Positions 14,272 through 21,712 of a DNA stretch of 21,712 nt are shown piece after piece (within the stretch, counting starts at the first letter, position 1; every line of letters starts with the position of its first letter). This DNA comes from Xanthobacteraceae bacterium (GTDB lineage: Bacteria > Pseudomonadota > Alphaproteobacteria > Rhizobiales > Xanthobacteraceae). A model generated the notes under the pieces. That model worked only from the letters and a program-made list of their open reading frames with translations. It had not been told where the DNA came from and did no database searches. The stretch covers positions 1-21,712 of the forward strand of contig JAIESC010000196.1 of assembly GCA_019746355.1 (NCBI GenBank). The letters run 5' to 3'. Position numbers and translations under genes: made by a program.

Positions 14272-15732
14272 TCAGGCGACCCGGACCGTCCCCGTCATCC
14301 CACCCTGCTGATGCTCCAGGATGTGGCAATGGAACATCCAGTCGCCGGGGTTGTCAGCGACAAAGGCGATCTCGACGCGCTCCCTTGGAGCGATCAGCAC
14401 GGTGTCGAGCCACTCGCGCCGGACATTCGGCCGGCCGTTGCGCGACAGCACGCGGAAAACATGGCCGTGCAGATGCATCGGATGCCACCACTCCGTGTCG
14501 TTGAGCATGTCGAACACGCAGGACCTGCCGCGGGCAAGCGTGAGAAGCGGGTCATGAACATGCTCGCCGCCGGGCACCGACACGCCGTTGATGGTCCAAA
14601 TCGCACCCCGCCGCATCCGGTCCATCATTTCGTTCATCATTCCCGTTCGTCGCCGGCCGTCGTCGCGACCCGTTCCCCGCATCAATTTCGGGTCCATCGC
14701 GCCCCCGCCGAACTCGATGGTGTGTCGCACGGCCTTTTGCAGGTCGGGGTCCGCCAGGGAATTTGGCTGCAGCCGCGTTGAGGCGTCGAGCGGCGACTGC
14801 CGCAGCGGGGCGCCTTCGTCATAAGACAGGTCAACGAGCCGGTATTGCTGCTGCGGGTAGAAGCGATCGAGCACGGAAAATTTGGCGCCCGGGCTTCCCA
14901 TGCAATCGAGCAGCAGGTCGGCGCGTTGCGCCGGCCCGAGAATGACGCGTCCCTGGTCGGGCGTGAACGGCTCCGTGGGCTGCCCGTCGAGCGCGATGAC
15001 GAGGGGCCGATGTCCGTCAAACTCCAGTCCGAAGATCCGCGCATTGGCGGCGTTGACGAGCCGCAACCGGATGCGCTCTCCGCTGCGTACCGCAAACCGC
15101 TCCGGCACCCGGCCGTTGATCGTCACGGTGTTGCCGAGGCGCCCGGCATGACTCACGTCCATCATGTGACCGAAGTCTTCGCTGATCTGGGCGTCGGGCT
15201 TGAGCCGCCAGTCGTCCAGCACCCAGACCAGATCACGGTCAACCGTAATCGGCTGCGCTTCCTCCACGATCAACGCTCCGGCAAGGCCGCGCTCGACCTG
15301 TTCGAAGCTGCGTGCATGAGGGTGGTACCAGAACGTGCCCGCATCCAGGCAGTCGAACTCGTAGACAAACGCCGCGCCCGGGGCGATCGGCGGCTGGGTC
15401 AGGTGCGGCACGCCGTCCATGGCATTCGGCACCCGTATCCCATGCCAGTGCACGGTCGTCTGCTCCGGCAACTGGTTCTCGACGCGAACGCGCAGCCGGC
15501 CGCCTTGCGGGACGCGGATTTGCGGGCCGGGGACGGAGCCCTCATAGGCCCATACCCGGGTTTGCGGACCGCTTTCGCCGACGATGGAGCCGTTGCCGAC
15601 AGCCGCGACAAGCCGCTGCTCGCGAAGTTCGCGGGCACCGGCTGGCGAGCGTCTCAAGGCGGCTGCAACACCGGCGGCGGCGCAGCCGGCGAGAAGCGAC
15701 CGTCGATCAATTCGGGATGAAGCTCCTGGCAT
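14272..15732 (-). CDS. Multicopper oxidase, Tat-exported, laccase-like
   Basis: A 486-residue periplasmic multicopper oxidase that would oxidise phenols or metal ions and reduce oxygen to water. A Tat signal (DRRSLLAG at 9-16, then an Ala-rich stretch) opens the protein. All four copper-binding motifs are intact: HWHG (H95/H97), HPH (H137/H139), HPMHLHGH (417-424) and HCHILEHQQGGM (468-479) with M479 as axial ligand. A Met-rich stretch (346-373, seven Met) recalls the copper-sensing segment of CueO/CopA-type enzymes, so cuprous oxidation is a plausible role. No copA/cueR-like partner is nearby. It converges on the UbiD gene with 77 bp between stops. The ribosome binding site is weak. Confidence 0.92.
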   Translation of the reverse strand: MPGASSRIDRRSLLAGCAAAGVAAALRRSPAGARELREQRLVAAVGNGSIVGESGPQTRVWAYEGSVPGPQIRVPQGGRLRVRVENQLPEQTTVHWHGIRVPNAMDGVPHLTQPPIAPGAAFVYEFDCLDAGTFWYHPHARSFEQVERGLAGALIVEEAQPITVDRDLVWVLDDWRLKPDAQISEDFGHMMDVSHAGRLGNTVTINGRVPERFAVRSGERIRLRLVNAANARIFGLEFDGHRPLVIALDGQPTEPFTPDQGRVILGPAQRADLLLDCMGSPGAKFSVLDRFYPQQQYRLVDLSYDEGAPLRQSPLDASTRLQPNSLADPDLQKAVRHTIEFGGGAMDPKLMRGTGRDDGRRRTGMMNEMMDRMRRGAIWTINGVSVPGGEHVHDPLLTLARGRSCVFDMLNDTEWWHPMHLHGHVFRVLSRNGRPNVRREWLDTVLIAPRERVEIAFVADNPGDWMFHCHILEHQQGGMTGTVRVA

Positions 15733-15925
15733 GTGCGTCCCGTCTGCTCAACGCCGATCCGGCGACAAGGAAAATATGCTACTCGGCGCGTCGGCGACCG
15801 CAACGGCGGCAGCGGTCAGAACCGATGCCTGTTTCGCGTCCTGTCGTCGCGGATCGCGGTCTAACGCACACAGGCACATGGCACCATTTTGTCATGACCG
15901 AGGTGAAACCGAGGTCTGAGGACGC

Positions 15926-16411
15926 CTACTCCTCCGACGTCGCGACCGAGGCGATTTCCTGTCCGGTCGCGACGATGGCTTTGACGATGTTGGCGTAGCC
16001 GGTGCAGCGGCATATCTGGCCGCTCAATTCGTGGCGGACGGTCTCCACGCTCGGCCGCGAATGCCTGCGCAGGATGTCGCGTGCCATGATCAGCATGCCC
16101 GGCGTGCAGAAGCCGCATTGCAGCGCGTGGCCTTCGTGGAACTGACGCCGCAGCATCTCCATCACCGGATCGGTGCGGAGCCCTTCCAGCGTCTGCACCG
16201 CGCGGCCGTCGCACATCACCGCAAGCGACAGGCAGGAGCGGGTGGCCTTGCCGTCCATGACGACGGTGCACGCGCCACATGCTCCGTGCTCGCAGCCGAG
16301 ATGCGTTGCCGTGAGCCCGCAGCGGTCGCGCAGGAAATCGGCCAGCGTCTGGCGCGGCTCGACGTCGTCGGCGATCTTTACGCCATTGAGATCAATGGTG
16401 ACGGCTGTCAT
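15926..16411 (-). CDS. Molybdenum hydroxylase small subunit, 2x[2Fe-2S] (CoxS-like)
   Basis: A 161-residue iron-sulfur subunit that relays electrons from the Mo centre to FAD. The plant-type cluster is bound by C40, C45, C48 and C60 (CEHGACGAC..C) and the second cluster by C99, C102, C134 and C136 (CGFC..CRC). The ATG directly abuts the TAA of the FAD subunit gene (TAAATG), so the two are translationally coupled. Last gene of the operon. Confidence 0.93.
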   Translation of the reverse strand: MTAVTIDLNGVKIADDVEPRQTLADFLRDRCGLTATHLGCEHGACGACTVVMDGKATRSCLSLAVMCDGRAVQTLEGLRTDPVMEMLRRQFHEGHALQCGFCTPGMLIMARDILRRHSRPSVETVRHELSGQICRCTGYANIVKAIVATGQEIASVATSEE

Positions 16412-17242
16412 TTAAGTCCGCATCTCGCGCACGGCGCGCAGGATGTTCGCCGTGTGCATTCGTGACTGATAGGCGTCGAGATCGGGAAAGAGGGTGACGA
16501 GGTCCGAGACAATCGCCGCGCGCAACTGCTCCTCGGTGCCGGCAGGCAACCGCAGCAACTTCGCGGTCGTGGTGAGCGCGTGCGGACGCGCGCCCGCGCC
16601 GCCGAGCACGGCCGTGGCCGGCCCGTCCTTGCCGGCTTGCGTGACGATGGCGATGGACTGGGCAAACGCGCCGCTCTTGCGCGCCACCTTGGCGAAGCCC
16701 CAGCGAAATGCCTTGGGCGGCGCGGGGATGTCGAAGCCCATGATGATGTCGCCGGTGGTCAGCGTGGTCTCGAACGCGCCTTGCAAGAACTCGTCGATCC
16801 TCTGCACGCGCACGCCGCTGCGCCCGACCACACGCAGGCTCGCATCGAGCGCCAGCAGGCAGGCCGGCCAGTCGGCGGCCGGATCGGCCAGCGCCACGCT
16901 GCCGCCGACGGTGCCGTGGTTGCGCACCGCGCGATAGGAGATCTGCCCGGCGACGCGCCGCATCAGCCCGTTGAAGATGTCGGGCACGTTGCCGTCCTCG
17001 ATGGCGGCATGGGTGGTCAGCGCGCCGAGCCACAGGCTGTCGGGTGTCCGCGTCACGATCTTGAGATCGTCGAGCCGGCTGATATCGACCAGCAGATCGG
17101 GCAAGGCGACGCGCAACGCGAGCATCGGCAGCAGCGACTGGCCGCCGGCGATGGCCGCGGTGGTTGCGCCGCGGCGGCCGAGCGCGACGCTGGCTTCGGC
17201 GACCGACGTGGGCCGGACATAATCGAACGGCGCGGGCTTCAT
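16412..17242 (-). CDS. Molybdenum hydroxylase medium subunit, FAD-binding (CoxM-like)
   Basis: A 276-residue FAD-binding subunit. Both FAD contact motifs are present: AGGQSLLPML (32-41) and NHGTVGGS (108-115), followed by the usual ALADPAAD stretch. It passes electrons from the iron-sulfur subunit to an external acceptor. GAAGG precedes the ATG, 10 bp after the large-subunit stop. Confidence 0.92.
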   Translation of the reverse strand: MKPAPFDYVRPTSVAEASVALGRRGATTAAIAGGQSLLPMLALRVALPDLLVDISRLDDLKIVTRTPDSLWLGALTTHAAIEDGNVPDIFNGLMRRVAGQISYRAVRNHGTVGGSVALADPAADWPACLLALDASLRVVGRSGVRVQRIDEFLQGAFETTLTTGDIIMGFDIPAPPKAFRWGFAKVARKSGAFAQSIAIVTQAGKDGPATAVLGGAGARPHALTTTAKLLRLPAGTEEQLRAAIVSDLVTLFPDLDAYQSRMHTANILRAVREMRT

Positions 17243-17252
17243 GGTGCAGCCT

Positions 17253-19628
17253 TCATGGCCGGTCGCCCGTGTTCAGCGGATCCTTGTCACGGCGCGCGCG
17301 CTCGACCGCGTCTGACACCCGTCGCGGGGTGAGCGGCGTCTCGTTGAAGCTTGCGCCGATGTTGCGGAACGCATCGGACACCGCGTTGGCGATGGCCGCG
17401 GGAGGCGCGATCGCGCCGCCTTCGCCGAGGCCTTTGACGCCGTATTCGGTGGCCTGCGCGGGCGTCACCATGTGGGCAATGCGGATGATCGGAATCTCCG
17501 GCGCGCACGGCACCATGTAATCGCCAAAGGTGGTGGCGAGCGGCTGGCCTTGCTCGTCGTAGGGGATCTCCTCGTAGAGCGCGGTGCCGATGCCCTGGGC
17601 GATGCCGCCCTGCACCTGGCCGTCGACGATCATCGGATTGATCATGACGCCGCAGTCCTCGGACACGGCGTAATCGAGAATTTCGATCACGCCTGTATTG
17701 GGCTCGACCGCGACCACCACGGCATGGGTGCCGTAGGCGAACACGCCGCCGGTCTCCTTCGGCTCATAGGTGGAGGTGGCATCGAGCAGGGGCTCCATGC
17801 CCGCGGGGAGGTGCTCCTGCCGGACGTTCGCGGCATAGGCGATCTCGGGAAAGCTGACGCTGCCCTGTGGCCCATGCACCGCGCCGGCTTCGATCCGCGT
17901 GCTGGCGACGTCGGTCTGCAACAGATGCGCGCCGATGCGTTTGATTTTGTCGGCGAGGATGCGGCAAGTGCGGGCGACCGCGCCACCGGCAAAGACGATC
18001 GAGCGCGAGCCGAATGTGCCGAAGCCGAACGGCGCGGTGGCGGTGTCGCCGTAGCGCACCGAGATCTGCGACGGATCAAGCCCCAGCTCATGGGCCGCGA
18101 TCTGCGACAGCGTGGTGTCGTGGCCCTGGCCGTGGTTCTGCACGCCGACATGCAGCATCAGCGAGCCATCGGGCAGCATGCGGGCGTTGGCCGACTCGTA
18201 GCCCGGAGCGACGCGCGACTTGCGCTTGACCCATTCGGTGATGCCGTGGCCGCTCTGCTCGGTGTAGAACGCAAAGCCCACGCCGATGGCGCGACCGTCC
18301 GGCTCGCCCTTTTCCTGGCGGGCGCGAATCTCCCGGAACTTGACCATCTCGCGTGCGGTGTCGAGCGAGGCGATGTAGTCGCCGGTGTCGAGCCGCATGC
18401 CGGCCGCGGTCTCATACGGCAGCTCCGAGGACGTGACGATGTTCTGCCGGCGCAGGTCGAACGGCTCGCGGTTCAGCTCACGCGCCACCTCGTCGACCAG
18501 CCGCTCGATGGCAAAGCACGCGCCGGGCCGCGCCACGCCGCGGTAGGGTCCCATCGGGGCCTTGTTGGTGGCGACGGTGTAGGTCTTCAGGTTCAGATGG
18601 CGGATGCGGTAGGGCCCGGTGAGATTGCGCGACGCCATGCTCGCTTCCATGAACGAGCCGGTCGGCCACAGCGAATAGGCCCCGGCGTCGATATAGACAT
18701 CGCCCTCGATGCCGAGCAGCGTGCCGTCGCGGTCGGCGGCGATGGTGAGGTTGTAGAAGTGGTCGCGGCAGTGCACCGAGGCGAGCAGGTGCTCACGGCG
18801 GTCCTCGATCCAGCGCACCGGATGGCCGACCTTCATGGCGATGGCGCAGACCGCAATGTCCTCGGGCATCAGCCGGTTCTTGCCGCCGAAGCCGCCGCCG
18901 ACATCGGGGGCGATGACGCGGAGCTTGTTTTCGGGGAGCCCCAGCGCCTGCGACAGGCCAAGCCGCATCACGTGGCCGCCCTGGGTCGCCTGGTGCACCA
19001 CGAGCTCGTCGTTGCGATGGTCCCAGTAGGCGAGCAAGCCGCGGCATTCGAGCGCGACGGTGGCCTGACGGTTCATGCGGAACTGGCGGCGCAGCCGGAT
19101 CGGCGCAGACTGGATGACGATCGGATCGCCTTCGACGACCGTGCTGGTGATGTAGGCGTTGTCCGGCCAGCTCTCGAACAGGCGCGGGCTTCCCCCCCGC
19201 ATCGCTTCGACGCAGTCGACCACCGCGGGCAGTTCCTGCAGATCGACGCCGACCTGATCGGCGAGGTCCTCGGCCTGCGCGCGCGAAGGCTTCATGCAGG
19301 CGGCGATCGGCTGGCCGGCGTAGCGCACGATGCCGTCCGACAGCGCGGGGTAGGGGCTGTGGCGGTGCGCGGCGAGCTCGGGGCCGGCTTCGAGGACGTT
19401 GAGCGGGCCGAGATCGTCGAGCGTGAAGACTGCGCTCGTCTCGCCCTCGGGCTTCGTCACCTGCCGCACGGCCGCATGCGCCATCTGGCTGCGGACGAAG
19501 GCAATGTCCTGCATTCCCGGCATCCGCACGTCGGCGATGAACATGCCGTGGCCGTTCAGGTGGCGGGCGTCCTCCTTGCGAAGCAGGCTCGCGCCGATCC
19601 ACCCCTCAGTGGGCGAATGAGCCGCCAT
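17253..19628 (-). CDS. Molybdenum hydroxylase large subunit (CoxL-family, form II-like)
   Basis: The 791-residue molybdopterin-cytosine-dinucleotide-type catalytic subunit of a three-subunit hydroxylase. Visible are the family start IGASLLRKEDARHLNG (11-26), GGGFGGK (244-250), HGQGHDTT in the Moco domain and catalytic E736 in GLGEGG. The active-site loop is PYRGVAR (361-367), close to the AYRGAGR of form II proteins and unlike AYRCSFR, so this is not a true CO dehydrogenase. Likely substrates are aromatic CoA thioesters, N-heterocycles or aldehydes. It opens the large-medium-small operon (19628 to 15926). The ribosome binding site GGGGAAG is 11 bp upstream. These small and medium subunits could also serve the orphan large subunit at 5762-8029. 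Confidence 0.93.
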   Translation of the reverse strand: MAAHSPTEGWIGASLLRKEDARHLNGHGMFIADVRMPGMQDIAFVRSQMAHAAVRQVTKPEGETSAVFTLDDLGPLNVLEAGPELAAHRHSPYPALSDGIVRYAGQPIAACMKPSRAQAEDLADQVGVDLQELPAVVDCVEAMRGGSPRLFESWPDNAYITSTVVEGDPIVIQSAPIRLRRQFRMNRQATVALECRGLLAYWDHRNDELVVHQATQGGHVMRLGLSQALGLPENKLRVIAPDVGGGFGGKNRLMPEDIAVCAIAMKVGHPVRWIEDRREHLLASVHCRDHFYNLTIAADRDGTLLGIEGDVYIDAGAYSLWPTGSFMEASMASRNLTGPYRIRHLNLKTYTVATNKAPMGPYRGVARPGACFAIERLVDEVARELNREPFDLRRQNIVTSSELPYETAAGMRLDTGDYIASLDTAREMVKFREIRARQEKGEPDGRAIGVGFAFYTEQSGHGITEWVKRKSRVAPGYESANARMLPDGSLMLHVGVQNHGQGHDTTLSQIAAHELGLDPSQISVRYGDTATAPFGFGTFGSRSIVFAGGAVARTCRILADKIKRIGAHLLQTDVASTRIEAGAVHGPQGSVSFPEIAYAANVRQEHLPAGMEPLLDATSTYEPKETGGVFAYGTHAVVVAVEPNTGVIEILDYAVSEDCGVMINPMIVDGQVQGGIAQGIGTALYEEIPYDEQGQPLATTFGDYMVPCAPEIPIIRIAHMVTPAQATEYGVKGLGEGGAIAPPAAIANAVSDAFRNIGASFNETPLTPRRVSDAVERARRDKDPLNTGDRP

Positions 19629-19844
19629 GTCCGGTTGATCTTCCCCGCGCGTTTACCGTTGCTACCCCGGCGGCAATTTGCACGGCGGATGCCGTCGGCA
19701 CAAGGCGACAAAAAGTGAAGGAAACCGCCGCTGTTCCGCGGTTCGAAATGCGTCGGACGGTGTGTCCGGCACGCTGCCCCAAAATGGGAGCATTTGTGAT
19801 ACCAGAACCACGCCCAACAGAGGATTCCGGCGCGTAGAGACAGC
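19629..19844. promoter_or_regulatory. Divergent region between the Mo-hydroxylase operon and hpnB
   Basis: A 216-bp gap that must carry promoters in both directions. It holds two small hairpins, AACCGC/GCGGTT (19723-19728/19738-19743) and CGGAC/GTCCG (19754-19758/19764-19768). Neither has a T-run and no promoter matches consensus well. It marks the boundary between the catabolic island and the hopanoid locus. Confidence 0.3.
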
Positions 19845-21002
19845 ATGGTTCTGACCGCGGTTGCAGCATTGGCTCTGGCCACCTGGCTTTATCTGATCTT
19901 CGCGCGCGGCGGCTTCTGGCTATGCCGCGAGCGGGACGATGCCATGCAGGCAACGCCGCCGCGCTGGCCGCGCGTTGCCGCGGTGATCCCGGCGCGCAAC
20001 GAGGCCGAGGGCATCGGAGAAAGCATCGGTTCGCTGGCGCGGCAGGACTATCGCGGCGTGTTCTCGATCGTTCTTGTGGATGACGACAGCGAGGATGACA
20101 CCGCGGCATTGGCGCAGCGCGCGGCTGAAGGCCTCGGCGGCGAGCGGACGTTCACGCTGATCTCGAGCCGCGGGCTTGCGCCGGGCTGGACCGGCAAGCT
20201 GTGGGCCGTGCGGCAGGGCGTCGAGGCTGCGTGCCATGCGCAGGAGCCGCCGGACTATCTGCTGCTGACCGACGCCGACATCGTGCACACGCCGGATTCC
20301 GTCCGCGCACTCGTGGCGCGGGCGGAAAGCGGCTCTTATGTGCTGACCTCGCTGATGGCGCGGCTGCGCTGCGAGAGCTTCTGGGAGAAGAGCCATGTTC
20401 CGGCCTTCGTGTTCTTCTTCCAGATGCTCTATCCGTTCGCCTGGGTGAACGATCCGCGCAATGCAACCTCGGGCGCGGCCGGTGGTTGCATGCTGGTGAA
20501 GGCCGATGCACTGAAGCAGGCGGGCGGTGTCGAGAGCATCCGTGACGCGCTGATCGACGACTGCTCGCTCGCCGAGAAAATGAAGGCGGTGGGGCCGATC
20601 TGGCTCGGCCTCACCGATCGGGTCCGCAGCATCCGCCGCTACGAGGATTTCGACGAGGTACGGCGGATGATTTCGCGCTCAGCCTATGCCCAGCTGAAAT
20701 ATTCGCCGCTGTTGCTGGCCGGCGTCACGCTCGGCATGGCGCTGACGTTTCTGGCCGGCCCGTGGTTTGCTTTGTTCGGCGAGGGGTTGGCCCGCATCTG
20801 CGGGCTTTTGACCTGGGCCCTGATGGCGCTGGCGTTCCAGCCGATGCTGCGGTTCTACCGGATGTCGCCGTTGTGGGGGCTTTTGCTACCTGCGATTGCG
20901 GTGGCGTACATGCTATATACGCTGGATTCCGCCTATCGCTACGCACGCGGGCAGGGCGGCATCTGGAAGGGGCGCGTTCAGGCTAACGCGTCGGGATCGT
21001 AG
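19845..21002 (+). CDS. hpnB: Hopene-associated glycosyltransferase HpnB
   Basis: A 385-residue membrane-anchored family 2 glycosyltransferase of the HpnB type, associated with hopanoid biosynthesis loci. An N-terminal membrane segment (about 2-26) precedes the GT-A domain, which shows VIPARNE (47-53), VDDDSEDDT (78-86), the metal-binding DAD (143-145) and an acidic acceptor motif IDDCSLAEK (237-245). Two or three membrane segments follow (about 287-308, 318-334, 342-360). The C-terminus ends with GGIWKGR, like other members. The ribosome binding site is weak (AGAGA). It is 9 bp before hpnC, so the two are co-transcribed. Its exact sugar-transfer role in hopanoid assembly is less certain than its family. 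Confidence 0.92.
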   Translation: MVLTAVAALALATWLYLIFARGGFWLCRERDDAMQATPPRWPRVAAVIPARNEAEGIGESIGSLARQDYRGVFSIVLVDDDSEDDTAALAQRAAEGLGGERTFTLISSRGLAPGWTGKLWAVRQGVEAACHAQEPPDYLLLTDADIVHTPDSVRALVARAESGSYVLTSLMARLRCESFWEKSHVPAFVFFFQMLYPFAWVNDPRNATSGAAGGCMLVKADALKQAGGVESIRDALIDDCSLAEKMKAVGPIWLGLTDRVRSIRRYEDFDEVRRMISRSAYAQLKYSPLLLAGVTLGMALTFLAGPWFALFGEGLARICGLLTWALMALAFQPMLRFYRMSPLWGLLLPAIAVAYMLYTLDSAYRYARGQGGIWKGRVQANASGS

Positions 21003-21011
21003 CTTGGGATC

Positions 21012-21712
21012 ATGAATTTGGACGCGGCACAGCACCGGTCGGGCAAGGGCTCCGGGGACGAGAATTTCCCGGTGGCCTCGTGGGTGGTCGCAAAGCCGCA
21101 CCGCCGGCCGATCCTGTCGTTCTACGAGTTCGTCCGCATCGCCGACGACATCGCCGACCATGCGGGCCTGCCGCCGGAGGCGAAGCTCAAGCATCTCGAC
21201 AGCCTTGAAGGCAGCCTCCTCGGTCACAACACCGACAACACCGCCGGCGTGACGCTGCGTGCGGCGCTCGCCGAGCGCAACCTCTCGCCGCAGCACGCGC
21301 AGGATCTGCTGCGCGCGTTCCGGCAGGACGTGACCAAGCTGCGCTACAAGGACTGGGACGAGCTGATCGACTATTGCCGTTATTCGGCCATGCCGGTGGG
21401 CCGCTTCGTGCTCGACGTGCATGGCGAGAGCCGCGCCACCTGGCCCGCCTCGGACAATGTCTGCGCGGTGTTGCAGATCATCAACCATCTCCAGGACTGC
21501 GTGAAGGATTACCGCAATCTCGACCGGGTCTATATCCCGCGCGATGCGCTCGAGGCGGCGGGATCGAACGTCGAGGCGCTGAACGCGCCGCGCTCGACGC
21601 CGGAACTGCTCGCCTGCCTGCACGCCCTTGCCGACCGCACCGGGATCATGCTGGAAGAGGGCGCGCATCTGCCCGTGCAGATCAAGGACACGCGGCTTTC
21701 GCTCGAAATCGC
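21012..21712 (+). CDS. hpnC: Squalene synthase HpnC, 5' part, cut by window end
   Basis: An open frame from ATG 21012 runs off the window after 233 codons with no stop. It is a trans-isoprenyl diphosphate synthase of the HpnC type, which in the HpnCDE route converts presqualene diphosphate to hydroxysqualene on the way to squalene and hopanoids. FYEFVRIADDIADH (37-50) carries the first Asp-rich motif (D45, D46, D49) and NHLQDCVKDYRN (158-169) the second (D162, D166). It follows hpnB by 9 bp. The remaining hopanoid genes (hpnD, hpnE, shc) are expected to the right of the window. Confidence 0.93.
   Translation, partial: MNLDAAQHRSGKGSGDENFPVASWVVAKPHRRPILSFYEFVRIADDIADHAGLPPEAKLKHLDSLEGSLLGHNTDNTAGVTLRAALAERNLSPQHAQDLLRAFRQDVTKLRYKDWDELIDYCRYSAMPVGRFVLDVHGESRATWPASDNVCAVLQIINHLQDCVKDYRNLDRVYIPRDALEAAGSNVEALNAPRSTPELLACLHALADRTGIMLEEGAHLPVQIKDTRLSLEI

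Noticed and set aside
15926..19628. Aerobic carbon monoxide dehydrogenase (coxLMS)
   Set aside because: The catalytic loop is PYRGVAR, lacking the Cys of AYRCSFR that holds copper in true CO dehydrogenase, and no coxDEFG accessory genes are present.
17472..19718. Long open frame (748 codons) antisense to the second large subunit, and similar ones at 8119-9987, 12689-14002 and 4080-5429
   Set aside because: All mirror well-supported genes and have low-complexity, shadow-like composition.

Overview
The window is GC-rich DNA from an alphaproteobacterium, most likely a Hyphomicrobiales member of the Bradyrhizobium / Rhodopseudomonas / Xanthobacteraceae kind. The evidence is the hopanoid pair hpnB-hpnC at the right edge, the gene families and codon use throughout, and a dispersed palindromic repeat of a type common in that group. 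The genus is an inference. No rRNA, tRNA, CRISPR array, transposase or phage gene was seen.

Layout. Positions 1-373 hold no convincing gene but are dense in perfect hairpins. A TTGACA-16-TATTAA promoter (378-405, minus strand) points into this stretch, so it is a candidate structured RNA or repeat. A terminator (413-436) ends a tight five-gene minus-strand operon (5675 to 449): cyclase-family metal hydrolase, SDR-fold protein, ACMSD-type amidohydrolase, crotonase-family enzyme and aryl/acyl-CoA ligase. Divergent from it (5762-11693, plus) are an orphan molybdenum hydroxylase large subunit, a complete NMT1/SsuA-type ABC importer (Tat-exported binding protein, ATPase, permease) and a methionine aminopeptidase paralog. 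A minus-strand isochorismatase-fold hydrolase is followed by a plus-strand UbiD-family decarboxylase, a minus-strand Tat-exported multicopper oxidase, and a minus-strand molybdenum hydroxylase operon in the order large-medium-small (19628 to 15926). From 19845 to the right edge is hpnB followed by the start of hpnC.

How the genes may work together (inference). Importer, CoA ligase, crotonase, molybdenum hydroxylases, prFMN-dependent decarboxylase, ring or lactone hydrolases and amide hydrolase together look like a catabolic island for an aromatic or heteroaromatic carboxylate. The substrate cannot be read from the sequence. The combination UbiD + CoA ligase + CoA-thioester Mo-hydroxylase + crotonase recalls the furan-carboxylate (Hmf) logic, but the extra amidohydrolase, cyclase and isochorismatase-fold genes do not belong to that pathway.

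Most notable: a 92-bp four-stem palindromic repeat lying in frame inside the CoA ligase gene; an SDR protein lacking the catalytic Ser, Tyr and Lys; a crotonase with one of its two usual glutamates replaced; an orphan Mo-hydroxylase subunit with an unusual active-site loop; and the structured element at the left edge.
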